Source of the DNA: Fretibacterium sp. OH1220_COT-178 | GTDB taxonomy: Bacteria > Synergistota > Synergistia > Synergistales > Aminobacteriaceae | Reading direction: 5' to 3' | Length of the DNA: 42,998 nucleotides | NCBI RefSeq assembly: GCF_003860125.1 | Contig: NZ_RQYL01000026.1 | Location: forward strand, 1 to 42,998 | In this document: positions 26,149 through 34,634 of the stretch, in pieces | How the letters are laid out: every line of letters begins with the position of its first letter | Numbering within the stretch: position 1 is the first letter of the stretch | Notes under the pieces: model-generated | Told to the model about the DNA's origin: nothing | What the model saw: the letters and a program-made list of their open reading frames with translations, nothing else | The model's database searches: none | Made by a program: the position numbers and the translations under genes

Positions 26149-27978
26149 CTACTCCCTGCCAAAGTGGCCGACCAGCCGCTCCGTCCTGATCTCGAGGAGC
26201 GTCGGGCGGCCATGCGGGCAAAAATAGGGCTGGACGCAGGCGTGCAGGTCCCGCCAGAGGGCCAGGGATTCCTCATGGGACAGGCGCGTCGTCAGCTTCA
26301 CCGCCGCCTTGCAGGCCATCGTCGCCCAGGTGCGCCACAGGAGCTCCGCCACGTCCCCCTCCCCCTCCTCTCTCAGGGCGCCCAGAGAGGCCCGAAGCAG
26401 GGCCTCGGGCTCCACCGCCTCCCCCACCGAGGGGACGGACCGAAGCCGCGTCCCGCCGTCGCAGAACTCCAGATCGAAACCGAATCGGGCCAACGTCTCC
26501 CTATGCTCCTCCGCCTCCAGGGCCAGAGTCGGGGGAAGCGGGACCGGGACCAGGAGCGGCTGAACGCCCCCCTCCCCCTCCGCGGCGGCGCGGATGCGCT
26601 CGTATCCCACCCGTTCGTGCGCCGCGTGAGGGTCCATGAGGACGAGTCCGGCCGGCGTGTCGAACACCAAGTACCCCGAGCCCATCTGTCCCATCCAGAC
26701 GATCTCCCCCCCGGGGACGGCATCCGACGACTCCCGTTCCGGGAGCGGCAGGGCCGGCCCGGGGCATGGGGCCTCGGGCTCCACCGGCCGTTCCGGGCCG
26801 AAGGGAGGGGGGGCGATACGGGAGAAGGGTGAGGAGCCGACGGAGCCCGCCTCGCCCCGGGCGAACGGCGCTTGGGGCCGCGCCGTTCGGGGCGGCGGGG
26901 CGGACGAAAAATCGTCGCGGAACCCCCACCCGCCCCGCGATATCGCGGCGGCGCGGGTGACGGCAGCCCCTCCGGCCGGCGCGGAGTCCGTCGACCAGGT
27001 GCGCCCCTCTCGGACCGTCACGGGCGCGGGAGCTCCCAGCAGGGCGGCCGCCTCCCTCAGGGCCTCGAACACCTCCCCGGGGTACCGGAAACGGATCTCC
27101 GCCTTGGCCGGGTGGATGTTGACGTCGACGAGGGAGGGGTCGATCGAGAGGAAGAGCGCCCAGTTGCCCGTCAGCTCGCGCGCGGCGGCGCTCACCGCCC
27201 CCTTCACCACCGGGTCCGTCACGGCACGCCCGTTGACGAAGGCGGCGATGTCGTTGCGCCCCTGCCGGGGCTGCCACCAGCATTCCAGGCTCAGGTGCCC
27301 CGCCTCGGCCGTCACGGTCCGGATCTCGGGCTCCGCCCCCCAAAGCCGCTCGACCGCCCGGCGGCGGTCCCCGCTGCCGTCGGTGGAAAGCACCTCCCGC
27401 CCGTCGTGCTCCAGGACGAAGCTCACCTCGGGGCGGCAGATCGCGTACTCCCGCATCAGGAGGGCGGCCCGGCGCAGTTCGCCCGCGGCACTCTTCAAAA
27501 ACTTGCGGCGCGCCGGCAGATTGCCGAAGAGCTCGTCCACCTGCACACGCGTGCCGGGGGTACAGTTTGCGGCGACGTGCTCCGACACGCGCCCCTCCGA
27601 GGCCCGGATCAGGCCGCCCGCCTCCCCCTCGGGACGCGAGCGGATCTCCACGGAGGCGACGGCCGTCAGGCTGGCCAGGGCCTCGCCCCGATAGCCCAGG
27701 GTGCGTATGGCCTCCAGATCCTCGATGCCGCCGATCTTGCTGGTCGCGTGGGGCGTCAGGGCCAGGGGCAGATCGTCGAGTGCGATGCCGCACCCGTCGT
27801 CCTCGACCACGATGCGCAGCCGTCCGCCATCCCAAAGACGCACCCGGATACGGCTCGCGCCGGCATCCAGGGCGTTTTCCACCATCTCCTTGACGGCCGA
27901 GGCAGGGCGCTCCACCACCTCCCCGGCAGCGATGCGAGCCCAGACGCTCTCCGGAAGTTCCTTAATCCGCGGTGCCAT
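26149..27978 (-). CDS. mutL: DNA mismatch repair protein MutL (endonuclease type)
   Basis: MutL couples MutS mismatch recognition to strand incision. The 609-residue product has the GHKL ATPase N-terminus (IAAGEVVERPASAVKEMVENALDAG with catalytic Glu34, then DDGCGI and TPHATSKI, and TLGYRGEALASL). A Pro/Ala-rich linker spans about 330-430. The C-terminal endonuclease motif DPHAAHERVGYE at 449-460 keeps D, H and both E of the DQHAxxExxxxE signature but has Pro for Gln, and the zinc-site partners ACKAAVK and CPHGRP (587-592) are present. No mutH is expected. MutS lies upstream on the same strand but is separated by a 2.7-kb insertion. Confidence 0.97.
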   Translation of the reverse strand: MAPRIKELPESVWARIAAGEVVERPASAVKEMVENALDAGASRIRVRLWDGGRLRIVVEDDGCGIALDDLPLALTPHATSKIGGIEDLEAIRTLGYRGEALASLTAVASVEIRSRPEGEAGGLIRASEGRVSEHVAANCTPGTRVQVDELFGNLPARRKFLKSAAGELRRAALLMREYAICRPEVSFVLEHDGREVLSTDGSGDRRRAVERLWGAEPEIRTVTAEAGHLSLECWWQPRQGRNDIAAFVNGRAVTDPVVKGAVSAAARELTGNWALFLSIDPSLVDVNIHPAKAEIRFRYPGEVFEALREAAALLGAPAPVTVREGRTWSTDSAPAGGAAVTRAAAISRGGWGFRDDFSSAPPPRTARPQAPFARGEAGSVGSSPFSRIAPPPFGPERPVEPEAPCPGPALPLPERESSDAVPGGEIVWMGQMGSGYLVFDTPAGLVLMDPHAAHERVGYERIRAAAEGEGGVQPLLVPVPLPPTLALEAEEHRETLARFGFDLEFCDGGTRLRSVPSVGEAVEPEALLRASLGALREEGEGDVAELLWRTWATMACKAAVKLTTRLSHEESLALWRDLHACVQPYFCPHGRPTLLEIRTERLVGHFGRE

Positions 27979-28031
27979 TCCATCTCACTCTTTTCCAAGC
28001 TGATATATTCCGCTCCCCTCAAGCCTCCTGC

Positions 28032-29048
28032 TCAAAGCTGAAGGCCTATTTCCCCGGCAATCTTTTCCGCCAGAAGCCTGAAATCCTTCCTGGCGTCCTG
28101 GACGGCATTCGCATGACTGCCGATGGCGCCATCGGCGGAGGTGAGGTTGAAAATGGGTTTACGGCACTCCTGAGCCATAGGGATCAGGCTTCGGTAGTGC
28201 TTTATGATTGCCAGGCAATAGGGATCCTCTTCCTGAGAAATTTTGGGGATATGCTCTTCATTCAGGACATGTTTTCGGTAGCCCCCCGGAATGCGCTGCA
28301 CCCATTTATCATAAGCCTGCACGGGGCGCTCCAACCTCACGCCATGCTGCTGGCAAAGATAGCCGATGGGCTGCATTTTTCCTTCAGGCAAATGAAAATC
28401 CGGATAAAGACGGGCCTCCCCGCTTTCCCTCCAGTTATCCAAACGCTTTTTCCAAAGGTTTTTCCAGGAGCGCAAAGCAGGGCCCAAGTTGCCCAATCCC
28501 TGCAACGAAAACAAATCCGCTCCCAGGGGAATGGCCACATAGTCCGTCGCCAATAAGGCCGAGCGGTTGATTGCGCCGAGATTCGGGCCAATATCGACCA
28601 AGACCAGATCGGCCCGGACCGCTCGGGCAGCCATCTGCATGACCTGCCAGAAGGAGCTGAGAATTCGCATCGGACGATAGAGATTGTGATCCCCCATACT
28701 GTTGGGCCATTCCATGGACAAGCTTTCCTCGTAACCGGAAAGGCGCACGTCGCCGGGGAGCAGATACAGATCGGGCGCGATCCTTCTAAGGTGCGGCTCC
28801 GCGATGTCACCGACCCCAGCCAGAGGTTTGACGCACTGAAAAACCGTCGAGCCCGGCTTTTCCTCCTCCCAAATCGCCTCGATCTCCTCCTCCGTCAGGA
28901 ATGCCGCGGTCAAATTGGCCTGCGGATCGAGGTCGGCAGCCACGATCCTTTTCCGCAGGCTGGCAAACATCCAGGCCAGATGGTAAATAAGGGAGGTCTT
29001 GCCCACGCCGCCTTTGTTGTTGAAGAATGTGAGCACGGGCGAAATCAT
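28032..29048 (-). CDS. ParA/MinD-type ATPase of the mutS-mutL insertion
   Basis: A 338-residue SIMIBI-class ATPase with the deviant Walker A FFNNKGGVGKTS (KGGVGKT at 12-18), switch-I region DLDPQANLTAAFL and Walker B LVLVDIGPNLGAINRSAL. It resembles the stand-alone AAA_31/ParA proteins of mobile elements rather than Soj, with a long C-terminal part (HVLNEEHIPKISQEEDPYCLAIIKHYRSLIPMAQE). No parB or centromere-like repeats are nearby. ATG 29048 is chosen for AGGAGG five bases upstream; it overlaps the AlbA_2 stop (ATGA), so the two proteins are made together. Base composition is visibly less GC-rich than mutS and mutL. The role is unknown; a joint function with the AlbA_2 protein is inferred. 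Confidence 0.88.
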   Translation of the reverse strand: MISPVLTFFNNKGGVGKTSLIYHLAWMFASLRKRIVAADLDPQANLTAAFLTEEEIEAIWEEEKPGSTVFQCVKPLAGVGDIAEPHLRRIAPDLYLLPGDVRLSGYEESLSMEWPNSMGDHNLYRPMRILSSFWQVMQMAARAVRADLVLVDIGPNLGAINRSALLATDYVAIPLGADLFSLQGLGNLGPALRSWKNLWKKRLDNWRESGEARLYPDFHLPEGKMQPIGYLCQQHGVRLERPVQAYDKWVQRIPGGYRKHVLNEEHIPKISQEEDPYCLAIIKHYRSLIPMAQECRKPIFNLTSADGAIGSHANAVQDARKDFRLLAEKIAGEIGLQL

Positions 29049-30253
29049 GATTTCCTCCTGAGCGTGCATACGACCGCGCTCTGGCTCGTCTCAAACTCCA
29101 GAGGAGGATTGCCGTTCCTTTCCGCCTCTCTCCGAGCCGTGGGGATCCCTCTTCCGAAGGCCTGGATAAAACCGAACGTCTTGAGCACATCCGCGATATT
29201 CGGATTACGATAATCCGTGATCCCCGGCCTTCCGAAGTTTTCGGAGGTGACATTGCCATAGGGCCCCCCCGGGCTGTGAATCTCTATTCGATCATCGAAC
29301 CAGTACACTCGCACAGGCGCGTTGGTACTCTCATACGTGCGGTGCAACACGGCATTGTACAAAATTTGCTGTATCGCCGCCGGGGGATACGGCATGCCGA
29401 TCCGGTGTGTCGGGGCCGAGGCGATGTCCACGGCAACGCGATTGTGGGCTCTCAGCTTCTCCTCGGCACGGCGGAGCATTTCGACGACCGCCCCACCGAT
29501 TTTTTCCTCATCGACTACAGGATCCGCCAATTCGGTCCCATCGATCCGCAAGAATTGGATGCAGGCCCCCGGCAAAAAATCCTGGGGGCTTTTCCCAAGG
29601 GCGAACAACCCCAGAACGGTCGGGATCGCATTTTCCGGAGAGACGATCATCTTACAGGACGCCAACCGCTCCTCATACGTTCGATTGTTCTCCTCCAGCA
29701 CGTCCGGAGCGAAGGCCGACGGCAGATATTCGTTTTCAAAAATCGACCGGGACAGATCCGTAATTCTGGCCGAAGGCACGGGGTAGATGTCGAAAGGAAG
29801 GTTTTTGTATCGTCTCCTCTCGATCAAGAGCCGTTCCTCCTGCTCGTTGGCAATGGCTCGGCGAGGCCCTGTGCGAATCCAGATTCTTCCATCGTACTTC
29901 ACGGGCGGCATATCGGAGGGCATGACGGTCACGACCGCCAGCTCCGCCCCCCTCAAAACGCGCTTTTCCACAGAAAGCACGGGCAGGGGCAGAATATTTC
30001 CATCCGTCTTGATATCCGCCAGGGCAAGCAAAAGCCGATCGGTCACATGCAACCCGGAAGGCTCCCCATCGTCCTTCGCGCCGACAAAAAGAACGCCGGG
30101 CTCATTGTGATTCGGCAAATCGTTGGCAAATGCACAAACGGCTTGACGCACCTTCCTGGGCACGTCCCCGTTGAAGGATTCTTTACGTTCGATCCTGTCG
30201 GACTCCAGAGATTTCAGCAACTCTAAAAGTTCTTCATCCGAATATCGTCTCAT
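29045..30253 (-). CDS. AlbA_2/Schlafen-type ATP-binding regulator (COG2865-like)
   Basis: A 402-residue protein. The N-terminal AlbA_2 (Schlafen AlbA-like) domain is seen as SDRIERKESFNGDVPRKVRQAVCAFANDLPN ... GVLFVGAKDDGEPSGL, followed by a middle region with IWIRTGPRRAIANEQEERLLIERRR. The C-terminal half carries the HATPase_c_4 block: AIQQILYNAVLHRTYESTNAPVRVYWFDDRIEIHSPGG, then NPNIADVLKTFGFIQAFGRGIPTARREAERNG. Family members are annotated as ATP-dependent transcriptional regulators or helicase-like and recur in defence and mobile loci. ATG 30253 is preferred over a longer open frame because AAAGGTG sits just upstream and it matches the family start. It overlaps the ParA gene and lies next to the structured repeat at 30315-30680. 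Confidence 0.87.
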   Translation of the reverse strand: MRRYSDEELLELLKSLESDRIERKESFNGDVPRKVRQAVCAFANDLPNHNEPGVLFVGAKDDGEPSGLHVTDRLLLALADIKTDGNILPLPVLSVEKRVLRGAELAVVTVMPSDMPPVKYDGRIWIRTGPRRAIANEQEERLLIERRRYKNLPFDIYPVPSARITDLSRSIFENEYLPSAFAPDVLEENNRTYEERLASCKMIVSPENAIPTVLGLFALGKSPQDFLPGACIQFLRIDGTELADPVVDEEKIGGAVVEMLRRAEEKLRAHNRVAVDIASAPTHRIGMPYPPAAIQQILYNAVLHRTYESTNAPVRVYWFDDRIEIHSPGGPYGNVTSENFGRPGITDYRNPNIADVLKTFGFIQAFGRGIPTARREAERNGNPPLEFETSQSAVVCTLRRKS

Positions 30254-30392
30254 CACAGCACCTTTGACCAAGTGAAAAGTTTTTTTCGAGGCCTTGCACC
30301 ACCGTGCAGACCTTGGGAAACGCTGATTTAATCCATGAAGCACCCCGGTGGTACCCCAGCTTGCCTGTTTTGAAGAGGAAGCTTACCGGGGC

Positions 30393-30579
30393 CGCCGCTA
30401 TCCCCAACGGGAGCCTTCCGGCAACCGTTCGCTCCGCTCACGGGCCGATCAGTCTCGGGATAGCGGCGTGGGGGCTTGGGGGCGAGGGCGTGGCGTGCGG
30501 CCGACTTACGGGAACCGTCAGGTTCCCGGCGTCGCAGCCGCCGCCCTGTTGCCCCAGGGCACCGTTGCCGTGGGGCAAC
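30393..30579. other. Three consecutive strong stem-loops (possible structured RNA or repeat)
   Basis: Within the element, CGCCGCTATCCC (30393-30404) pairs with GGGATAGCGGCG (30457-30468), 12 of 12. CGGGAACC-GTCA-GGTTCCCG (30509-30528) is an 8-bp stem with a tetraloop. GTTGCCCCA (30548-30556) pairs with TGGGGCAAC (30571-30579) around an inner GGC/GCC. Open frames here have no Shine-Dalgarno sequence or family resemblance, so I read the stretch as non-coding. Confidence 0.55.
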
Positions 30580-30595
30580 CCCATATTAATTTTTA

Positions 30596-30680
30596 GGGAA
30601 GCGCTGTAGACTTTTGCCTATAGATGTTTTGCATATTTACTTTTGAAAAATATGCGATTTTGTTTTAATCAGCGCTTCCC
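30596..30680. repeat. Nested 85-bp AT-rich element with 11-bp perfect inverted ends
   Basis: GGGAAGCGCTG at 30596-30606 and CAGCGCTTCCC at 30670-30680 are perfect inverted repeats. Between them is AT-rich DNA with an internal GCATATTT/AAATATGC stem. The outer end is shared with the 366-bp element, so a second, solo copy of the end lies inside it. Confidence 0.55.
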
Positions 30681-30730
30681 TTGGTGTTTCCCCGATCCGT
30701 TGCGTATCGGCCTGCTTTTATGCCTCCATC

Positions 30731-33319
30731 CTAACCCAAAGTGCCATTCCGGGCCCTCACGCTCTTTTCCTTCATCTTGTAGAGCACCTCCAGCGCTCGC
30801 ATCGGCGTGATGTTGTCGAGGTCCAGCTCCGCCAGCTCCTCCACCACGGCGTCCGTCTCGGGCGAGAAGAGCAGGAGCTGCTGCCGCAACGCGTTCTGCG
30901 GCAGGGGGTCGGGAATGGACGAGCGCTCGAACCCCTCGCGCTCGAAGAGCTCCAGCAGCTCGAAGGCCCGCCTCAGAACCGGCTTGGGCAGCCCCGCGAG
31001 GCGCGCCACCTCGATGCCGTAGGAACGGTCCGCCGGGCGCGGCACCACCTGGTGCAGGAACAGGATGCCCTCCGCCCCCTCGGCCACCGCCATGCTATAG
31101 TTCCGCACCCCCTCCAGGCGATCCTCCAGACAGGTGAGCTCGTGGCAGTGCGTGGCGAACAGCACCCGAGGGGACGCACCGCAGCCGCCGTGCAGGTACT
31201 CCAGGACCGCCCAGGCGATGCTCATGCCGTCCCACGTGGCCGTTCCGCGCCCCACCTCGTCCAGGATGACCAGGCTGCGGTCCGTGACGTTGTTCAGGAT
31301 CCCGGCCGTCTCCAGCATCTCCACCATGAAGGTGCTGTTGCCCCGCACGAGGTCGTCGTGGGCGCCGATACGGGTGAAGACGCGGTCCACCAGGCCGAAG
31401 GACGCGCTCTCGGCCGGAATCCACAACCCCGCCTGCGCCATGACCGCCAGAAGGGCCGTCATGCGGAGCCAGGTGGATTTGCCCGCCATGTTCGGCCCCG
31501 TCAGGATCACGATACGCGCCTCGTCCCCGCCCAGGACCACATCGTTGGGCACGAAGGTCGCGTCCGTCAGGGTCGTCTCCAGCACCGGATGGCGGCCGCC
31601 GCGGATGGTCAGGCCCATGGAATCGTCCACCGTCGGACGGACGTAGCCGCGCTCCCGCGCCACCTGGGCGGAGGAGGCCGCGCAGTCCAAGACCCCCAGC
31701 AGGCGTCCCGCCATCTGGATGTCCGCCCCATCGGCGATCACGCGCTCGACGACCCCCCGATAAAGCTCGGCCTCGACGCGCGCGATCTCCCCCTCGCTGC
31801 GCAGCATCCTGTCCTGAAACGCCCTCAGCTCCGGGGTGACGAACCGCTCGGCGTTCACCAGGGTCTGGCGCCGCTCGAAGTGCGGCGGGACCGTCTCCAG
31901 CCCGGACCGGCCGATCTCCAGATAGTAGCCGAACGCCCGGTTGTAGCCGGACCGGAGTCGGGGGGACCCCGTCGCCGTCCTCTCTCGCTCCAGGTACTCC
32001 GCAAGCCACGCCTCCCCCTTCTCGGAGACCTCGCGCCAGGAGGCGAGCTCCCCGCTGAAGGAGGAGCGCACGACCGGCCCCGCCCCCAGGGCGCGGGGCA
32101 GCTCCTCCTCCAGGGCCTCGTCCAGATGGACGCGCAGGGGTTCCAGGTCCGGCAAAGCGTCGAAAAGTCCGGCAAGCGGCTCGGGAAAGGAGAAGGAGCG
32201 CAGGCTCGGCAGCAGGCGCAGCGTGTCCCGGACCGCGGCGAGATCCCGGGGCGTCCCCGTGCCCAGGGAGAGCCGGGACAGCGCGCGCTCGGCGTCTCGG
32301 GCGCCAGCAAGCGCGTCCTGCAGGGCGCCCAGACGCGCAGGGTCGCCCACCAGAAGGCCGATGCAGGCCTGGCGCCGCTCGATGGCGGGGATATCCATCA
32401 GCGGCCGCAGCAGCCATTCCCTCAGGGTACGACGCCCCATGGGGGTCCGACAGCGGTCCAGGCACGAGAGCAGCGAGACGGAGCCGCAGGAGAGCTCCGG
32501 CGTCAGTTCCAGGTTTCTCTGGGCCGCCGCGTCCAGGCCCATCCGGTCCCTGGCCCGCAGCGGCGTGATGCGCAGCACGTGGCGCACGGCACTGAACTGC
32601 GTCGCGGACAGATAGTCCAAAACGGCCCAGGCCGGCCCCGTGCAGGGATCGTCATCCTCGATACCGAAGGACGCGAGACGGCCCCCCCCCAGAGCCGACC
32701 GCAGGCGCTCCGCGGACGTTCCCGGGCGGAAGGGCTCCGGGGCCGCGGGCAGCAGGGCGTAGGGCTTCAAAAAAGCGGGAATCGTGCGGAGCGTCGCCGG
32801 GTGCAGCACCTCGCCCGGTGCGAAGGCGGAGAGCAGCGCCGCAGCCTCCTCGAGCGACAGGGTCCCCGCCTCGAGACCGCCGGTCTCGACGGACAGGAGC
32901 GCCAGTGCGACGCGGCCGTCCTTCAAGGGAAGGACGGCCGCCAGGCGTCCGGTGTCGCCGCTCTCCTCCGGAACGTAGGTGCCCGGCGTGACGAGGCGAA
33001 CGACGCGCCGCTCCACCACGCCCTTGCCCGTCGGCTCCCCGATCTGCTCGCAGATGGCGGCGCGGTATCCGGCCTTGATGAGCCGTCCCAGGTAGAGGGA
33101 GAGCGCGTGGTGCGGCACGCCCGCCATGGGGATCTTCCTGTCGGCGTCCCGCGCCGTCAGGGCGATGTCCAGGACCGCCGCGGCGGTCCGCGCATCGTCG
33201 AAGAACAGCTCGTAGAAATCGCCCATGCGGAAGAGCAGCAGCGCGTCGGGGTACTCCGTCTTCCACCGCCTGTACTGACTCAGCCACGGAGTCATCTTGA
33301 TGTCGTCGGGTATGGTCAC
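30731..33319 (-). CDS. mutS: DNA mismatch repair protein MutS
   Basis: MutS recognises mismatches and small loops. The 862-residue product has the mismatch-contacting Phe-x-Glu (Phe35, Glu37 in GDFYELFF), domain II/III segments, the ABC-type ATPase with Walker A GPNMAGKST at about 608-616, FMVEMLETAGILNN, Walker B LVILDEVGRGT, and the FATHCHELT switch. Near the C-terminus RQQLLLFSP resembles a beta-clamp-binding motif. The start is GTG 33319, eight bases after GAGGAG; a longer frame begins 12 codons earlier and ATG nine residues downstream is another option. MutL, its partner, lies 2.7 kb downstream on the same strand beyond the AlbA_2/ParA insertion. Confidence 0.98.
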   Translation of the reverse strand: MTIPDDIKMTPWLSQYRRWKTEYPDALLLFRMGDFYELFFDDARTAAAVLDIALTARDADRKIPMAGVPHHALSLYLGRLIKAGYRAAICEQIGEPTGKGVVERRVVRLVTPGTYVPEESGDTGRLAAVLPLKDGRVALALLSVETGGLEAGTLSLEEAAALLSAFAPGEVLHPATLRTIPAFLKPYALLPAAPEPFRPGTSAERLRSALGGGRLASFGIEDDDPCTGPAWAVLDYLSATQFSAVRHVLRITPLRARDRMGLDAAAQRNLELTPELSCGSVSLLSCLDRCRTPMGRRTLREWLLRPLMDIPAIERRQACIGLLVGDPARLGALQDALAGARDAERALSRLSLGTGTPRDLAAVRDTLRLLPSLRSFSFPEPLAGLFDALPDLEPLRVHLDEALEEELPRALGAGPVVRSSFSGELASWREVSEKGEAWLAEYLERERTATGSPRLRSGYNRAFGYYLEIGRSGLETVPPHFERRQTLVNAERFVTPELRAFQDRMLRSEGEIARVEAELYRGVVERVIADGADIQMAGRLLGVLDCAASSAQVARERGYVRPTVDDSMGLTIRGGRHPVLETTLTDATFVPNDVVLGGDEARIVILTGPNMAGKSTWLRMTALLAVMAQAGLWIPAESASFGLVDRVFTRIGAHDDLVRGNSTFMVEMLETAGILNNVTDRSLVILDEVGRGTATWDGMSIAWAVLEYLHGGCGASPRVLFATHCHELTCLEDRLEGVRNYSMAVAEGAEGILFLHQVVPRPADRSYGIEVARLAGLPKPVLRRAFELLELFEREGFERSSIPDPLPQNALRQQLLLFSPETDAVVEELAELDLDNITPMRALEVLYKMKEKSVRARNGTLG

Positions 33320-33502
33320 CGTCTCGTCTCCTCGTCTTCCCCGCGCACCAGGCACGGCTCGTTCTTACCATTTTACTATAGTCCGTCCTCCGTCTTGTGG
33401 ACAGCCCGTTTCCCGTGGGCTATCATGGGCCTGTCCGGACCCCATCCGCGAGGCGATGGGGCCGGCGGCCTTTGCACGCATCGTTAAAGGAGAGGATAGA
33501 CC

Positions 33503-34585
33503 ATGAAAATGACGTTTCGGTGGTACGGCGAGGGCAACGACGCCATCCCCCTGCGGCACATCCGTCAGATCCCCGGCTGCACGGGCCTCATGGGGCTGCT
33601 GGACCAGTACGCCGCCGGAGAGGTATGGCCGCTCGAGGTCGTCCGGGACTATGTGGACCACGTCCATCGGGCCGGGCTCGAGGTCGAGGTCATCGAGAGC
33701 GTGAACGTCCACGAGGACATCAAGCTGGGCCTTCCCGGCCGGGACCGATACATCGAGAACTACAGCAGGACCATCGAGAATCTGGCGCAGTGCGGCGTCA
33801 GGGTGATCGTCTACAACTTCATGCCGGTGCTCGACTGGTTGAGGACCGACCTGGCCCGGGAGATCCCCGAGGACGGGTCGAACTCGCTCTACTACGACGA
33901 GGAGGAGCTCATGGGCATGACGCCCCTCCAGATCGTGGAGAACACCGCCCGGGGCTCGGGCGGCTTCTCCCTTCCCGGCTGGGAACCGGCCCGTCTGAAG
34001 GAGCTGGACCGGGTCCTCGAGCTCTACAAGGACGTGGACCAGGACCAGCTGAGGGCCAACCAGAAGTACTTCCTGGAGGCCGTGATACCGACCTGCGAGC
34101 GGTGCGGCGTCCGCCTGGCCATCCACCCGGACGACCCCGCCTGGCCCATCTTCGGGCTGCCGCGCATCGCCCACGACCTGGAGGGCTTCGACAGGATCGC
34201 GAAACTCGTGGACAGCCCCGCCAACGCCCTCTGCCTCTGCACGGGCTCCCTGGGCTCGAACCCGGACAACGACGTCCCCGCCATCATCCGCCACTTCGGC
34301 TCGATGGGCCGTGTGGCCTGCGTGCACGTGCGCAACGTCAAGCACCTGGGCTACCGGCGGTTCCGGGAGTCGTCCCACCTGTCGAGCGACGGATCGCTGG
34401 ACATGTACGCGATCGTCGAGGCCATCTACGAGACCTGCCCGGACGTCTACGTCCGTCCGGACCACGGCCGCATGATCTGGGACGAGAAGGGCCGCCCCGG
34501 CTACGGGCTGTACGACCGCGCGCTGGGCATCGCCTACCTCAACGGCCTCTGGGAGGCCATCGACAAGGAACGGCGCGGCCGCTAA
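33503..34585 (+). CDS. uxuA: Mannonate dehydratase
   Basis: UxuA dehydrates D-mannonate to 2-keto-3-deoxygluconate in glucuronate catabolism. The 360-residue TIM-barrel protein shows [21 protein letters not shown] at the N-terminus, [10 protein letters not shown], the metal and substrate region [32 protein letters not shown], and VHVRNVK with [11 protein letters not shown] near the end; His, Asp and Cys metal ligands are in place. AAAGGAG lies about nine bases before the ATG. No other hexuronate gene (uxaC, uxuB, kdgK) is adjacent, so it stands apart from its pathway. It is divergent from mutS; the shared 180-bp spacer holds a palindromic ACTATAGT that could serve as a -10 box in either direction. 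Confidence 0.96.
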   Translation: MKMTFRWYGEGNDAIPLRHIRQIPGCTGLMGLLDQYAAGEVWPLEVVRDYVDHVHRAGLEVEVIESVNVHEDIKLGLPGRDRYIENYSRTIENLAQCGVRVIVYNFMPVLDWLRTDLAREIPEDGSNSLYYDEEELMGMTPLQIVENTARGSGGFSLPGWEPARLKELDRVLELYKDVDQDQLRANQKYFLEAVIPTCERCGVRLAIHPDDPAWPIFGLPRIAHDLEGFDRIAKLVDSPANALCLCTGSLGSNPDNDVPAIIRHFGSMGRVACVHVRNVKHLGYRRFRESSHLSSDGSLDMYAIVEAIYETCPDVYVRPDHGRMIWDEKGRPGYGLYDRALGIAYLNGLWEAIDKERRGR

Positions 34586-34634
34586 AAGGGAAAGGGAGAA
34601 GCGGGGCGCGGCCGCTGCGCGCAGGGAAAGCGGA

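Larger units (their letters stand above)
30315..30680. repeat. 366-bp element bounded by inverted repeats (IS/MITE remnant)
   Basis: GGGAAACGCTGATTTAA at 30315-30331 is matched at the other end, inverted, by GGGAAGCGCTGATTAAA (30680-30664), 15 of 17 identical. Such ends resemble IS5-like terminal repeats. No transposase is inside and no clear target-site duplication is seen. It lies between mutS and the AlbA_2 gene. Confidence 0.6.

Noticed and set aside
28032-29048. ParA gene considered as a chromosome or plasmid partition locus
   Set aside because: No ParB, no parS-like or iteron repeats and no replication gene nearby; its coupled partner is an AlbA_2 protein.
30304-30609. Short plus-strand frames in the structured region upstream of the AlbA_2 gene
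   Set aside because: No ribosome site, no family resemblance, and they run through three perfect stem-loops; read as non-coding.
31052-33487. Plus-strand 811-codon frame opposite mutS
   Set aside because: Shadow of mutS; mutS motifs are complete on the other strand.
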